A stretch of DNA of 49,084 bases from an uncultured Geobacteraceae bacterium (GCA_903862245.1 CAIOXL010000027.1:1-49084); one strand, 5' to 3'; shown: positions 19,008-28,944, counted from the first letter of the stretch. The notes: generated from the letters alone by a model not told the origin. Numbers and translations: made by a program.

Positions 19008-20237
19008 ATGGCTACCATCAAGAAACAGGAGATCAAAAAGATAGTTCTCGCCTATTCGGGGGGGCTGGATACGTCCATCATTCTCAAATGGCTCAAAAAC
19101 GAGTACGGCTGCAAAGTGGTCGCTTTTGCGGCCGACCTGGGGCAGGGGGATGAGCTTGCTCCGATCCGTGAAAAGGCTCTGGCTACCGGTGCGGACAAGG
19201 TCTATATCGACGATCTCAAGGAAGAGTTCGTGCGCGACTTTGTGTATCCCATGTTCCGCGCCAACGCCATCTATGAGGGGCACTATCTGCTTGGCACCTC
19301 CATTGCCCGCCCGCTGATCGCCAAGCGTCAGATGGAAATTGCCGCCAAGGAAAAGGCCGATGCCGTTTCCCACGGTGCCACCGGCAAGGGGAACGACCAG
19401 GTCCGTTTCGAACTGGCCTACTACCATTTTGATCCGTCCATCAAGGTTGTTGCACCCTGGCGTGAGTGGGATCTGAACAGCCGTCAGGCGCTGATCGAAT
19501 ACGCCAAGAAGAACGGCGTACCGATGCCGACCATCAAGAAGCGCCCCTGGTCGTCTGACCGGAACATGCTGCATATCTCCTTTGAAGGGGGCATTCTGGA
19601 AGACACCTGGGCGGAAGCTCCGGAAGAGATGTATGTCCTGACCAAGTCTCCGGAAAAGGCGCCCAACAAGGCGCAGTATGTGGAAGTGGAGTTCAAGAAC
19701 GGCAATGCCGTTGCGGTGGATGGGGAAAAGATGACTCCGGCACAACTGCTGGCGCACCTCAATTATATCGGCGGACAGCACGGCGTCGGGCGGGTCGATC
19801 TGCTGGAAAACCGTTCCGTCGGCATGAAATCACGCGGCGTGTACGAGACCCCCGGCGGCACCATCCTGCGCGAGGCCCATTCCGCTGTGGAGCAGATCAC
19901 CATGGATCGTGAAGTTATGCGTATCCGCGACAGTCTGATTCCCGAGTATGCCAAACAGATCTATGCCGGCTACTGGTTCTCCCCCGAGCGGTTGATGCTG
20001 CAGACACTGATCGACGATTCCCAGAAATGCGTGAACGGTGTGGCTCGCGTCAAACTGTACAAAGGTCACTGCCGTACGGTCGGCCGCAAGTCCGAAACCG
20101 ACTCGCTCTTCAACCTCGACTTCGCCACTTTTGAAAAGGACCAGGTGTTCAACCAGGCGGATGCCGAAGGCTTTATCAAGATTAATTCGCTGCGGCTCCG
20201 CATCCGGTCGCTGATGCAGGCCAACAGAAAGAAGTAG
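19008..20237 (+). CDS. argG: Argininosuccinate synthase
   Basis: 409 residues, the short bacterial type. The P-loop AYSGGLDTS near the N-terminus and [38 protein letters not shown] (in part) identify it. It joins citrulline and aspartate using ATP. Strong ribosome-binding site AAAGGAG. The Nudix gene starts three bases after its stop. Confidence 0.97.
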   Translation: MATIKKQEIKKIVLAYSGGLDTSIILKWLKNEYGCKVVAFAADLGQGDELAPIREKALATGADKVYIDDLKEEFVRDFVYPMFRANAIYEGHYLLGTSIARPLIAKRQMEIAAKEKADAVSHGATGKGNDQVRFELAYYHFDPSIKVVAPWREWDLNSRQALIEYAKKNGVPMPTIKKRPWSSDRNMLHISFEGGILEDTWAEAPEEMYVLTKSPEKAPNKAQYVEVEFKNGNAVAVDGEKMTPAQLLAHLNYIGGQHGVGRVDLLENRSVGMKSRGVYETPGGTILREAHSAVEQITMDREVMRIRDSLIPEYAKQIYAGYWFSPERLMLQTLIDDSQKCVNGVARVKLYKGHCRTVGRKSETDSLFNLDFATFEKDQVFNQADAEGFIKINSLRLRIRSLMQANRKK

Positions 20238-20240
20238 GGC

Positions 20241-20702
20241 TTGACGAAAAAACGTTTCAAGAAAGAACACATCGTCACCTCTGTTGTGGCGGTGATTGTG
20301 GATGACGAGGGGCGGGTACTCCTTACCAGGCGGAGTATCCCCCCTTTTCAGGACCTGTGGGTCATGCCGGGGGGGAAGATCGACCTTGGTGAACCGATTC
20401 TGGAGGCGTTGAAGCGGGAAGTGTATGAAGAGGTGGGGCTGGAGATAGAAGTCGATGGCTTGATCGACGTGTTCGAACACCTTACCCCCGGTGAGGATAA
20501 CTGCCACTTTGTGATCCTCTATTACCGCTGCCGTCCACTCCACTGTGAGGTCATACACAACGAAGATGAGGTTGCCGAGGCACTCTGGGTTTCCGGCAGT
20601 GAGCTGTCCGGCTATGAGATACCGGCCGGCGCACGCTTCATACTTGGCAGGCTGTTTCCGGAATTACCTTTGAGCGCCATCAGGGACAGGGCCGATGCCT
20701 GA
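20241..20702 (+). CDS. Nudix hydrolase in the arginine operon
   Basis: 153 residues with a complete Nudix box, GKIDLGEPILEALKREVYEEVGL, whose pattern G-x5-E-x7-RE-x2-EE-x-G is fully met. Such enzymes cleave nucleoside diphosphates linked to another group; the substrate is unknown here. TTG at 20241 is the only sensible start and lies three bases after argG. Its stop overlaps the next gene by eight bases, so it belongs to the operon although it has no known arginine step. Confidence 0.88.
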   Translation: MTKKRFKKEHIVTSVVAVIVDDEGRVLLTRRSIPPFQDLWVMPGGKIDLGEPILEALKREVYEEVGLEIEVDGLIDVFEHLTPGEDNCHFVILYYRCRPLHCEVIHNEDEVAEALWVSGSELSGYEIPAGARFILGRLFPELPLSAIRDRADA

Positions 20703-21840
20703 AATCATCGACAAAAAAGTGAATCTTGAATTTCCCCTGGGGCACCACCTCCACTGCATGGTGGCCCAGATTCCCAACCATCTCAAGCGGGCGGAAATTG
20801 GCTTCCGCCTGGTTGATCCTGAAGAACAGTGGCGCCTGGTCAATTCGGTGCTGGATCTCGTGGCGACCGGGGAAGGGAACCTGAAAAAGCTCCATATCCT
20901 GCTGTTCCCCGAATCGAGTCTCCCCGCTTCCCGTTTTGATGACATGCTGGCAGTAATCGAGCAGCGCTTCCGCCCGAACACGGTGACGGTATTCGGTGTG
21001 GAACACATTCTGCTGCGGGACTACCGTGCTCTTCTGGAACGTTTCCGTGCGGACAATACCGAGGCGATCGATCTGGTGGACCATGATATCGATTCCGGCG
21101 ATATCATGAATATGCCGGTTAACTGGTGCTGCATTGCTGTTAAGGAAGCCGATGGCCGGCTGCGGGTCTTTCTTGAGGCCAAGAGCCATCCGTTCCACGG
21201 TGAAGAATACCTTGATGCATTTCACGATCTGTACCGTGGCAGGCATTTTTACCTGTTCCGCAGCCGCCCGGCATGTTTCAATTTTATGGCGATCATCTGT
21301 CTGGACTACCTGTATCGCGACCTGTACACGTCGAACATACGACGGATTATCGACCGCGCCAACCAGCTGTTCTTCACCACCCGGCAGGGGCTGGACTGCC
21401 TGCTTGTCATCCAGTGCAATCCGAAGCCGGAGCACCGTGCCTATCGTGACGTGATCAGCGGTTTTTACGGTGAATACCTTGAGGATACCCCCGGTGTGCG
21501 GGAAACGGTGACCGTTTTCGGCAATGTGTCGGAGGATACGACGATTGAAGGTTCTCCTCCGGGCAGCGCCTTCGGCAGCTCGTATGTCGTGCTCAACCGC
21601 AATCACCGATTGGCGCAGGTCCGCTTTTCTGAATTTGCCACGGATGATTTTAACGGTGCCCCGGTCTGCCGGCTCCGCTTCGGCAAGGGGACGCGGCTGC
21701 TCTATTTCAACCTGCCGCCGCAGCATGAGATTGACCCGCGCACCACGCGCCTTCCGCTCAAGGTTCATGCCGTAATGGCCGTTGATGAATCGGGTGTGTG
21801 GCGTAAGATTGCCATCGATGAAACGGCGGAGGGTTTGTAG
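20695..21840 (+). CDS. Uncharacterised protein with nitrilase-like Glu-Lys-Cys set
   Basis: 381 residues, no signal peptide or membrane segment. I know no named family, but three short blocks match the carbon-nitrogen hydrolase (nitrilase) pattern in order and context: LLFPESSLP with E73, [13 protein letters not shown] with K163, and [10 protein letters not shown] with C202. In nitrilases these are the base, the lysine and the nucleophile, and C-x-D after a hydrophobic strand is characteristic. The protein is about 100 residues longer than a typical nitrilase. It overlaps the Nudix gene and precedes argH, so it is translated with the arginine enzymes. An amidase or carbamoylase is conceivable; no substrate can be named. 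Confidence 0.6.
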   Translation: MPEIIDKKVNLEFPLGHHLHCMVAQIPNHLKRAEIGFRLVDPEEQWRLVNSVLDLVATGEGNLKKLHILLFPESSLPASRFDDMLAVIEQRFRPNTVTVFGVEHILLRDYRALLERFRADNTEAIDLVDHDIDSGDIMNMPVNWCCIAVKEADGRLRVFLEAKSHPFHGEEYLDAFHDLYRGRHFYLFRSRPACFNFMAIICLDYLYRDLYTSNIRRIIDRANQLFFTTRQGLDCLLVIQCNPKPEHRAYRDVISGFYGEYLEDTPGVRETVTVFGNVSEDTTIEGSPPGSAFGSSYVVLNRNHRLAQVRFSEFATDDFNGAPVCRLRFGKGTRLLYFNLPPQHEIDPRTTRLPLKVHAVMAVDESGVWRKIAIDETAEGL

Positions 21841-21931
21841 AACTCCGGATTTCTGCAGAGAATTTTTTACTGGTAGCCGTACCGTTGTTCAGTACCATGC
21901 GTACCCATTTTTTTCATGTTCAGGAGAATGT

Positions 21932-23308
21932 ATGTCCAAAGATAAACTCTGGGGCGGTCGTTTTACCCAGCCCACCGATGCCTTCGTCGAGGAGTTCACC
22001 GCATCGATTCAATTCGACAAGCGCCTCTATCCTCAGGATATTCGCGGTTCCATCGCCCATGCCCGCATGCTGGGCAAACAGGGGATCATCCCGCTTGACG
22101 ATGTTGAACAGATTGTCCACGGGCTGCGTACAATTCTTGGCCAGATAGAGGCGGGCGAGTTCGATTTTTCCATCAGCCTGGAAGACATCCACATGAATAT
22201 CGAAGCGCGTCTCTCGGCCGCCATCGGCGAGGCGGGCAAGCGCCTGCACACCGGACGTTCGCGCAACGATCAGGTGGCGCTTGATATCCGGCTCTACCTG
22301 CGTGACGAAATTGTCGAAATCACAACCTACCTTGACCTGCTGATCGATGCCCTGCTGAACCAGGCCGAAGCGAACCTGGATACGCTGATGCCCGGCTTCA
22401 CCCACCTGCAGACCGCACAACCGATCCTGTTTGCCCATCACCTGATGGCGTATGTGGAGATGTTCAAGCGCGACAAGGGGCGGTTGGAAGATTGTTCCAA
22501 ACGGGCTAATGTACTCCCTCTGGGTGCCGGTGCCCTGGCAGGCACGACCTTCCCGATTGATCGTGAGTATGTCGCCGAACAACTTGATTTTCCCAGCATA
22601 ACACGCAACTCGCTGGATGCGGTTTCCGATCGGGATTTTGCCCTGGAATTTCTGGCGTCCGCCTCGATTGTGATGATGCATCTGTCCCGTTTTTCCGAAG
22701 AGCTGATTTTGTGGTCAACCAGTGCGTTCAAATTCATTGAGTTATCCGACGGCTTCTGTACCGGCTCATCAATCATGCCGCAGAAAAAAAATCCGGATGT
22801 ACCGGAACTGGTGCGGGGGAAAACCGGCCGCGTGTATGGCAACCTGATGGCGCTTCTGACGACCATGAAGGCGTTGCCGCTTGCCTACAACAAGGATATG
22901 CAGGAAGACAAGGAGCCGCTTTTTGATACGATCGACACGGTCAAGGGGAGCCTCAAAATCTTTGCCGACATGATCCGTGAGATGCGGGTAAACCGGGAAA
23001 ATATGCGCAAAGCGGCCGGGGATGGCTTCTCGACCGCCACCGATGTTGCCGATTATCTGGTGCGCAAGGGGCTGCCATTCCGTGATGCCCATGAAGTGGT
23101 CGGTAAAGCGGTGGGCTACTGTGTCGAAAAACAGGTGGATATTACCGATCTGTCACTGACGGAGTGGCAGCTCTTTTCGGCCAGAATCGATGGCGATATT
23201 TTTGACTGCTGTACCGTGGAGGCCAGTGTCAATGCCCGTAATATTCCGGGCGGAACGGCACGTGAACGCGTCTGGAGTGAAATTCAGAACGTGCGTGCGG
23301 GAAACTGA
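21932..23308 (+). CDS. argH: Argininosuccinate lyase
   Basis: 458 residues. The start at 21932 ([16 protein letters not shown], the conserved N-terminus) has CAGGAG upstream. [13 protein letters not shown] and the signature [15 protein letters not shown] carry the catalytic residues. It splits argininosuccinate to arginine and fumarate, the last arginine step. It is separated from the nitrilase-like gene by 91 bases without a clear terminator. Confidence 0.96.
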   Translation: MSKDKLWGGRFTQPTDAFVEEFTASIQFDKRLYPQDIRGSIAHARMLGKQGIIPLDDVEQIVHGLRTILGQIEAGEFDFSISLEDIHMNIEARLSAAIGEAGKRLHTGRSRNDQVALDIRLYLRDEIVEITTYLDLLIDALLNQAEANLDTLMPGFTHLQTAQPILFAHHLMAYVEMFKRDKGRLEDCSKRANVLPLGAGALAGTTFPIDREYVAEQLDFPSITRNSLDAVSDRDFALEFLASASIVMMHLSRFSEELILWSTSAFKFIELSDGFCTGSSIMPQKKNPDVPELVRGKTGRVYGNLMALLTTMKALPLAYNKDMQEDKEPLFDTIDTVKGSLKIFADMIREMRVNRENMRKAAGDGFSTATDVADYLVRKGLPFRDAHEVVGKAVGYCVEKQVDITDLSLTEWQLFSARIDGDIFDCCTVEASVNARNIPGGTARERVWSEIQNVRAGN

Positions 23309-23314
23309 GTCACC

Positions 23315-24178
23315 ATGTATTGCGATTATTTCGGCTTTTCAGAGAAACCGTTTACGATTACGCCGAATCCCCATTTTGTGTTTCTCAGCAGTGTCCATCG
23401 TGAGGCGTTTGCCCGGTTACTGTACGGTGTTGATAGTCATGCCGGTTTCATCGCCCTGACGGGGGAGGTGGGGACCGGCAAGACGACTATGCTTCGCACC
23501 TTGTTGACCCAGCTTGACCCGGAGAAGTATACCAGTGCCCTGATCTTTAATTCCTGCATGTCGGGCGAACAGCTGCTGGCAAGTGTCTGCCGGGAACTGG
23601 GCATCGAAACCGTAGAACAGAACCGGTATGGGTATCTGGAAGCACTCAACGGATTTCTGATTGATCAGAACAGCAAGGGGCGGACGGTCATTCTCGTCAT
23701 CGATGAGGCGCAGAACCTGGACCCGGAAGTTCTTGAACAGGTGCGCATGATCTCAAATCTGGAGACGGAACGGGATAAGCTGATTCAGATTATTCTGGCC
23801 GGCCAGCCGGAACTGAACGCGGTTCTCAGGCGGCACGACCTGCGCCAGCTGAGCCAACGGATTACGGTGCGCTGCCGGCTTGCACCGATGAATCTTGATG
23901 AAACCTCCCAGTATATCAGCCACCGTCTCAGGATTTCCGGCAGCCGGATTCCCGATCTCTTTTCGCCGCGTGCCGTCAAGCGGGTCTACCGGTATTCACA
24001 CGGAAATCCCCGGTTGATAAATGTAGTGTGTGAACAGGCGCTGGTCATGGCCTGGACCCGCGAGACCCGGTCTGTTTCCCCTGTTATTGTGGCAGACGTT
24101 ATTGCAGAACTTCACCCGTTCGGGGAGTATGATGGGCTCCGATCCCGTATTTCAAACTGGCTGTTTGCCGGAAAGTGA
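23315..24178 (+). CDS. ExeA/GspA-like AAA ATPase
   Basis: 287 residues. The N-terminus YCDYFGFSEKPFTITPNPHFVFLS (in part) is the ExeA/GspA hallmark; Walker A is GEVGTGKTT (50-58) and Walker B VILVIDEAQNL (about 125-135). ExeA works with ExeB/GspB to place the type II secretion secretin through peptidoglycan. This protein stops after the ATPase domain: it has no membrane helix and no peptidoglycan-binding domain, so it is about half the size of Aeromonas ExeA. The GspB-like gene follows after nine bases. Core gsp genes are not in the window. Confidence 0.85.
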   Translation: MYCDYFGFSEKPFTITPNPHFVFLSSVHREAFARLLYGVDSHAGFIALTGEVGTGKTTMLRTLLTQLDPEKYTSALIFNSCMSGEQLLASVCRELGIETVEQNRYGYLEALNGFLIDQNSKGRTVILVIDEAQNLDPEVLEQVRMISNLETERDKLIQIILAGQPELNAVLRRHDLRQLSQRITVRCRLAPMNLDETSQYISHRLRISGSRIPDLFSPRAVKRVYRYSHGNPRLINVVCEQALVMAWTRETRSVSPVIVADVIAELHPFGEYDGLRSRISNWLFAGK

Positions 24179-24187
24179 CCGTACTGA

Positions 24188-24871
24188 ATGAGTTATATTC
24201 TTGATGCTCTGAAAAAAATCGAGCACGAAAAAAACAGAAAACGCCCGGATGGCCGTGTCAGTATTTCGGGCGATCTGTTTCAGGAACGAAAGAAACCGGC
24301 AGCACGTGGAGGTATCTGGAAAATTGCCGCTGTGATCACGGCTGTGGCACTGCTCACCTGTGCAGGTACTTGGTATGCCCTGCGCGGGAACGGCAAAAAG
24401 CGCCCTGCTGCCGTGCGTCAGGTCGTCCCGGCGCCGGTTGCCCCGCCTCCAGTTGCTCCCCCACCTGTGGTGACACCAGCCATTACTGCACCCTCTCCGC
24501 CGCCGGCTCCTGTCGCTGTGACACCTGCGGCACCTGTTCCTGCACCCCCTGTCGCGGCCAAAACCACGAAAAAACAAAAAGCCGCCCCGGTCCCGGTGCG
24601 CGCTCCTGCGGCTGTTCCTGCTCCCGTCCAGCCGGCACAGGTCGTACCGTTCGTACCGGCACCGGCTGATATCAAACTGTCCGGTATCGCCTGGCAGGAC
24701 GAGCGCCCTGGCCGCCGGGCAGTTGTTAACGGCTATCTGCTCAAGGAAGGTGCTGCTGTGTCGGGGGCTACCATTACCGACATTCTGGCTGATCGGGTCC
24801 GTTTCACATCGCCTGCCGGACGGTTTGAAATCAGACTTGACTCCGTGCTCCCTGCAGAGGTTCCGCGATGA
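24188..24871 (+). CDS. GspB-like secretion accessory protein
   Basis: 227 residues. The N-terminus MSYILDALKKIEHEKNRKRP is the classic GspB/ExeB cytoplasmic motif; a single membrane helix spans ~43-64; a long Pro/Ala/Val linker covers ~73-160; and the C-terminal ~65 residues (IKLSGIAWQDERPGRRAVVN, GYLLKEGAAV, FEIRL) form the T2SSB domain in the periplasm. It is expected to pair with the ATPase encoded just upstream. Its stop overlaps the start of the lipoprotein gene (ATGA). Confidence 0.85.
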   Translation: MSYILDALKKIEHEKNRKRPDGRVSISGDLFQERKKPAARGGIWKIAAVITAVALLTCAGTWYALRGNGKKRPAAVRQVVPAPVAPPPVAPPPVVTPAITAPSPPPAPVAVTPAAPVPAPPVAAKTTKKQKAAPVPVRAPAAVPAPVQPAQVVPFVPAPADIKLSGIAWQDERPGRRAVVNGYLLKEGAAVSGATITDILADRVRFTSPAGRFEIRLDSVLPAEVPR

Positions 24872-25638
24872 GCTGGTTCAGATTGCCGCTGCTGGTGGCT
24901 GTCATCGCAGTGATGACAACTGCTTGTGGCAGAAAAGCTGCATTGATCTACCCGGATATGCTGATACCGGCTGCGCCGTCTGACGTTTCGGTGCAGCAGA
25001 GCGGTCCGGCTGTTAAGCTTGTATTTACCCTGCCGGATAAAGATCGAACCGGGCGGACAGTGCCGGGTGTAGCCGGCGTAAAAATCAGCAGGCTCGCCGC
25101 TGAAACGGATCAGATCGAAGTGTGCCCTGCCTGCACCGTCGACTACCGGCCGCTGCAGACGCTGTATCTGGACCATCTGCCGCCGGTTGCCCAGCGCTCC
25201 GGTAATCGCCTGATCGTTCTGGACAATGATGTGCGGGGCGGGAACACGTATTCCTATCGGATCGCTCCCTTCACAGCAGACGGCGTGGATGGTGTCTATT
25301 CTCCCCCTGTGGAGGTTCGTGCCGTTACAGCCCCTCCTGCCCCTGAATTACGAATAGAGGCGTTTCCGACGGAGGTGAGGCTCTCTGTCGCCCCATACCA
25401 GCACTCCGCCACACGTCTGCTCGGCTTTAACCTGTACCGATCGTTCGGTGCCGGACCCCGCTCATACCTGCCGCTCAACAGGGAGCCTCTCAGTGGGAGC
25501 GGATATGTTGACACGACGCTTGAACGTGGCCTGAAGTATCGCTATTCAATACGAATGCTTATACTCCCTGAATCGGGGGGTGTGGTTGAAAGCCTTGAAT
25601 CAAATACGGTAGAGGGGATGCTGAAGGACGATGAATAG
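24868..25638 (+). CDS. Lipoprotein with fibronectin-III-like segments
   Basis: 256 residues. A short signal peptide ends in MTTAC, giving a lipid-anchored cysteine followed by GRKAALIYP, which resembles the CGKKGPL start of small outer-membrane lipoproteins. The rest reads as two beta-sandwich repeats: VKLVFTLPDKDRTGRTVPGV and, later, NTYSYRIAPFTADGVDGVYS, then LLGFNLYRSF and LKYRYSIRM. These are the strands of fibronectin type III domains. Function unknown. Co-translated with gspB, so it may assist the same envelope process (inference). Confidence 0.7.
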   Translation: MSWFRLPLLVAVIAVMTTACGRKAALIYPDMLIPAAPSDVSVQQSGPAVKLVFTLPDKDRTGRTVPGVAGVKISRLAAETDQIEVCPACTVDYRPLQTLYLDHLPPVAQRSGNRLIVLDNDVRGGNTYSYRIAPFTADGVDGVYSPPVEVRAVTAPPAPELRIEAFPTEVRLSVAPYQHSATRLLGFNLYRSFGAGPRSYLPLNREPLSGSGYVDTTLERGLKYRYSIRMLILPESGGVVESLESNTVEGMLKDDE

Positions 25639-25655
25639 GAACTGATGTCATACGT

Positions 25656-25699
25656 GAAAAAGAAAACGGGCACCCTTTGCAGGATGCCCGTTCTTTTTT
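25656..25699. terminator. Bidirectional terminator between the lipoprotein gene and atpE
   Basis: AACGGGCA (25665-25672) pairs with TGCCCGTT (25685-25692), flanked by AAAAAGAA on the left and CTTTTTT on the right. It serves both convergent transcripts. Confidence 0.8.
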
Positions 25700-25720
25700 G
25701 GCCATTAGTAAAAACCGGAA

Positions 25721-25996
25721 TTACTTGGCAACAGTTTCAGCAAGTTTGACAGCGATTTCTTTGTAGGGGTTGGCGAACAGGATGATCAGACAGACAACCA
25801 GCGCGTAGATCGCCAGGGACTCGATCATGGCCAGACCGATCATCATGGTGGTCAGGATCTTCCCGGAAGCGCCGGGGTTACGGGAAACGCCTTCAACAGC
25901 GCTTTTAACTGCGAGACCCTGGCCAATGCCGGTGCCTACGGTGCCCAGTGCCATACCAATACCTGCTGCCAGAACGCACATCGTGAAAAAACTCAT
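25721..25996 (-). CDS. atpE: ATP synthase c subunit
   Basis: 91 residues, two membrane helices joined by the polar loop RNPGA. The ion-carrying glutamate is E59 in MIESLAIY. Aligned by the loop to the Na+-type c subunit of Ilyobacter, Q26, E59, S60 and Y64 fall on the Na+-site positions 32, 65, 66 and 70, while position 67 is leucine instead of threonine. The ring therefore has most, not all, of a sodium site. The ribosome-binding site GGAGG precedes the ATG on the minus strand. Last gene of the hemL-atpZ-atpI-atpB-atpE run. Confidence 0.97.
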   Translation of the reverse strand: MSFFTMCVLAAGIGMALGTVGTGIGQGLAVKSAVEGVSRNPGASGKILTTMMIGLAMIESLAIYALVVCLIILFANPYKEIAVKLAETVAK

Positions 25997-26067
25997 TTTT
26001 ACTACCTCCGTATGGTTTGTCTCCTAAACAGTATAGGAGTAATGAAAGTATAGTTGTTGCTGACGGA

Positions 26068-26757
26068 TCAGTGTGCTTCTTCCAGCGAACCCTGGATGTA
26101 GATCATGGCCAGGAGCATGAAGACGAAGGCCTGGATGAAGGAAACCAGAACACCCATCAGCATCATCGGCAGCGGTACCAGAAATGGTGCCAGTCCGAAG
26201 AAAATCATCAGAACCAGTTCGTGACCGTTCATGTTGCCGAAAAGACGCAGTGTGAGCGATACCGGACGGCTCAGGTGGCCGATGACTTCAATAAAGAACA
26301 TTACCGGAGCCAGCCAGGCAATCGGTCCGCAGAAATGTTTCAGGTAGTGCAGCCCATGATGTTTGATCCCGACCACGTGGGTTGAGACAAAAACAATTAC
26401 GGCACAGGCGGCCGTGGTATTGATGTTGGCGGTCGGCGGGAAAAACCCGGGGATAAGGCCGATAAGATTGGAAACGAGCACAAAGATTGCCAAAGTGGCG
26501 ATCAGCGGGAAGAAGGGGCGGCCATGCTCTCCCATGGTGTCGACGATCATGGTTTCAATGCCGCCGACAACAGTTTCCATGAAGTTCTGCATGCCGCCCG
26601 GGATGGCTTTCAGCGCTGACGTGGCCAGCAGCGAAAGAACCAGCAACAGCACGATGATCAGCCAGGTGTAGGAGATGGCATCGGCACTTGCTGCGGGAAT
26701 GTGGAGCGGTGCCAGCAGTTTGCGGAAAAATTCAAGAAAAAGTAAGGGGTGAACCAT
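26068..26757 (-). CDS. atpB: ATP synthase a subunit
   Basis: 229 residues, five to six membrane helices. The essential arginine lies in [16 protein letters not shown], and [17 protein letters not shown] near the N-terminus is typical. With the c ring it forms the ion path of the F0 sector. Ribosome-binding site AGGAGG upstream on the minus strand; only four bases separate it from the atpI-like gene. The b, delta and F1 subunits are not in this window. Confidence 0.96.
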   Translation of the reverse strand: MVHPLLFLEFFRKLLAPLHIPAASADAISYTWLIIVLLLVLSLLATSALKAIPGGMQNFMETVVGGIETMIVDTMGEHGRPFFPLIATLAIFVLVSNLIGLIPGFFPPTANINTTAACAVIVFVSTHVVGIKHHGLHYLKHFCGPIAWLAPVMFFIEVIGHLSRPVSLTLRLFGNMNGHELVLMIFFGLAPFLVPLPMMLMGVLVSFIQAFVFMLLAMIYIQGSLEEAH

Positions 26758-26761
26758 GGAG

Positions 26762-27142
26762 CTAACCTCCTGCGCGCAGGGCGCTGTATAGTGAAAGTGC
26801 TACTATGTTGATTACGATAACCGAGAGTCCGATAAAGAGCCCCACTAATGAAAACCAGCCGGACGTAATAATAAAATACAGGAGCAGGCCGGTGATGGTC
26901 AATCGGGCTACATACCTGAGTTGGGCGTATACTGTTGCCTGTGCAGGCAACTGACCGAGGATTCTCTGGAGTACGTTGCGAATCCAGAAAAAATTGGCTA
27001 TGGCGATACAGCCACCGGCCAAAGCGCCAAGACCGACCTGCAGAGAGACAAGAGCCCATCCGGCAAACGTCAGGAAAGCCAGAAGTCCCAGACTCCCCTT
27101 GATGATGACAGCAAAGAGGTTATCCTCGTTGATCGTTATCAT
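26762..27142 (-). CDS. ATP synthase subunit I-like protein
   Basis: 126 residues from the ATG at 27142 ([21 protein letters not shown]). That start has GGGAGA about 11 bases upstream, and a GTG one codon earlier is an alternative; a longer frame reaching 27256 would run through atpZ and is unlikely. Four hydrophobic helices ([50 protein letters not shown]) fit the AtpI family, which helps assemble the c ring and may carry Mg2+ or Ca2+. Its start overlaps atpZ by 23 bases. Confidence 0.8.
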   Translation of the reverse strand: MITINEDNLFAVIIKGSLGLLAFLTFAGWALVSLQVGLGALAGGCIAIANFFWIRNVLQRILGQLPAQATVYAQLRYVARLTITGLLLYFIITSGWFSLVGLFIGLSVIVINIVALSLYSALRAGG

Positions 27143-27362
27143 CACTTTTACGGATCTCCCTGCCGGCGATAACATACACGTTCTTGAAACCGGCGGCAAT
27201 TCCGATGAATAGAAAAATATAAAAGAACCAGGGCTTCGTGTCGAACCAGCGATCAAGTGTCAGGCCAAACCAGACCCCGATGCCGATTGCCAGTACCACA
27301 GAGATGCCCATGCTTGAAACCATGGCAAGGCTCTGAAAAAGCTGGCGATTATTCGATGCCAT
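27120..27362 (-). CDS. AtpZ/AtpI-type F0 assembly protein
   Basis: 80 residues with two membrane helices (SSMGISVVLAIGIGVWFGL and FFYIFLFIGIAAGFKNVY) separated by TLDRWFDTKP, the AtpZ pattern. In alkaliphilic bacilli AtpZ and AtpI together stabilise the c ring. It leads the four-gene F0 block and lies 85 bases after hemL on the same strand. Confidence 0.82.
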   Translation of the reverse strand: MASNNRQLFQSLAMVSSMGISVVLAIGIGVWFGLTLDRWFDTKPWFFYIFLFIGIAAGFKNVYVIAGREIRKSDDNDQRG

Positions 27363-27447
27363 GAGATTCCGGCAGTGAAGGCGGCATAAAACCGGTATTG
27401 CTTACCACAGGTGGCGTTACTATGTCAAACAGAAACGAAAACATAGG

Positions 27448-28734
27448 TCAGGCAATCAGCTTGAAGCACTTGGCCGCCGCTGCAATTGTTTTTTCAATAT
27501 CGTCTTCGCTGTGAGCGGCTGAAATGAATGCTGTTTCAAATTGGGAAGGCGCCAGATAGATACCTTCATTCAGCATGGCAAGGAAGTATTTGGAAAAGGC
27601 GGCCGTGTCACACTGTGATGCGGTGGGCCAGTCGAATACCTCACCTTTGCTGAAAAAGGCGCAAAACATGCTGCCGACGCGGGTGGAGTAGATTGGATAG
27701 CCGGCGTCCCGGGCGGCTTTTGCGATGCCCTCGGCAACTCTTTGTCCCTTTTCTGCCAATGCCTCATAAAAGCCGGGCTGCTTGATAATGTTCAGCGTCG
27801 CGATCCCCGCTGCCATGGCAAGCGGATTGCCGGACAGGGTCCCTGCCTGATAAACGCCCCCTGACGGTGAAAGTTTTTCCATAATTTCGCGTCTGCCGCC
27901 GAAAGCTCCGACCGGAAGGCCGCCGCCAATAATCTTGCCAAGGGTCGTCATGTCCGGGGTGATGCCGTACAGCTCTTGTGCCCCGCCGTACGCTACCCGA
28001 AAACCGGACATAACCTCATCAAAGATCAGTATGATACCTTCGTTGGTACAGATTTCTCTCAGCCCTTCCAGAAAACCTTCACGCGGGGGAACCGTCCCCA
28101 TGTTGCCGGCAACCGGTTCTACGATGATACAGGCGATGGCGCCACTGTTTTCCGCGATCAGTTTTCTGACCGAATCAAGGGAGTTGTATTCTGCGGTCAA
28201 GGTCAGTCTGGCAACTTCGGCCGGAACACCGGGAGAGTCAGGCACGCCAAACGTCGCAGCACCGGAGCCGGCCTTGACCAGCAGGGAATCGGCATGGCCG
28301 TGATAGCAGCCGGAGAATTTTATTATTTTGTCCCGTCCGGTATAACCGCGTGCAAGCCGGATGGCACTCATGGTGGCTTCAGTGCCGGAACTGACCATGC
28401 GAACCATTTCTATGGAAGGGACCGCGTCAATTACCATGCCGGCAAGAGTGGTCTCCAATACAGTCGGCGCTCCAAAGCTGGCGCCGCTGGTCATCGTCTC
28501 CTGAACCGCCCTGATGACATCCAGGTGGCAATGACCGGCGATCATCGGCCCCCACGAACCGACATAATCAATGAAGGAGTTGCCGTCCTCGTCATAAATA
28601 TGCGATCCAGATCCCTTCTTAATGAAGAGCGGATCGGCACCCACTGACTTGAAGGCACGTACCGGGCTGTTAACGCCGCCCGGTATAGCCGCTTTTGCCT
28701 GCTGAAAAAGGAAGCTGGAGCGTTCGTGATTCAT
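27448..28734 (-). CDS. hemL: Glutamate-1-semialdehyde 2,1-aminomutase
   Basis: 428 residues, class III PLP enzyme. The PLP lysine is in [56 protein letters not shown] and [14 protein letters not shown] are diagnostic. It makes 5-aminolevulinate in the C5 tetrapyrrole route, needed here for haem and cytochromes. Ribosome-binding site GAGG eight bases before the ATG. It shares a 233-base divergent region with nuoA and may be the first gene of the transcript containing atpZIBE. Confidence 0.96.
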   Translation of the reverse strand: MNHERSSFLFQQAKAAIPGGVNSPVRAFKSVGADPLFIKKGSGSHIYDEDGNSFIDYVGSWGPMIAGHCHLDVIRAVQETMTSGASFGAPTVLETTLAGMVIDAVPSIEMVRMVSSGTEATMSAIRLARGYTGRDKIIKFSGCYHGHADSLLVKAGSGAATFGVPDSPGVPAEVARLTLTAEYNSLDSVRKLIAENSGAIACIIVEPVAGNMGTVPPREGFLEGLREICTNEGIILIFDEVMSGFRVAYGGAQELYGITPDMTTLGKIIGGGLPVGAFGGRREIMEKLSPSGGVYQAGTLSGNPLAMAAGIATLNIIKQPGFYEALAEKGQRVAEGIAKAARDAGYPIYSTRVGSMFCAFFSKGEVFDWPTASQCDTAAFSKYFLAMLNEGIYLAPSQFETAFISAAHSEDDIEKTIAAAAKCFKLIA

Positions 28735-28892
28735 GGGTAAACCTCGTATAGAAAATTAGATAGCCGCATACGTCAGCCAGAGCGGACATCTATCATACAA
28801 TATCTTTATATGTCAATGGTAAAGCAGTAATTTTATTTGTAATTTTGAATCTTGACTGTCGCTGAATAAATGTTACCCAAACAAAAAAACTG

Positions 28893-28944
28893 TTGACAAA
28901 GAATCCCAAATAACCTATTACAGCAGCGTTTGTATACAGTATAC
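28893..28944 (+). promoter_or_regulatory. nuo operon promoter and GTATAC dyad
   Basis: A consensus TTGACA at 28893-28898, 17-base spacer, TATTAC at 28916-28921. Just downstream, GTATAC-A-GTATAC (28932-28944) is a near-perfect palindrome placed at about +5 to +17. Such a position suits a repressor that blocks transcription. The repeat is of the kind bound by GntR-type regulators, but the regulator is not known. AGGAGG follows before nuoA. Confidence 0.6.

Noticed and set aside
25721-27362. Separation of atpZIBE from the other ATP synthase genes as a sign of rearrangement
   Set aside because: A split F0/F1 arrangement is common in this bacterial group, so it is not unusual by itself.
28792-28816. 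TTGACA and TATGAT on the minus strand as a hemL promoter
   Set aside because: The two boxes are only 13 bases apart, outside the usable range; no better pair was found.
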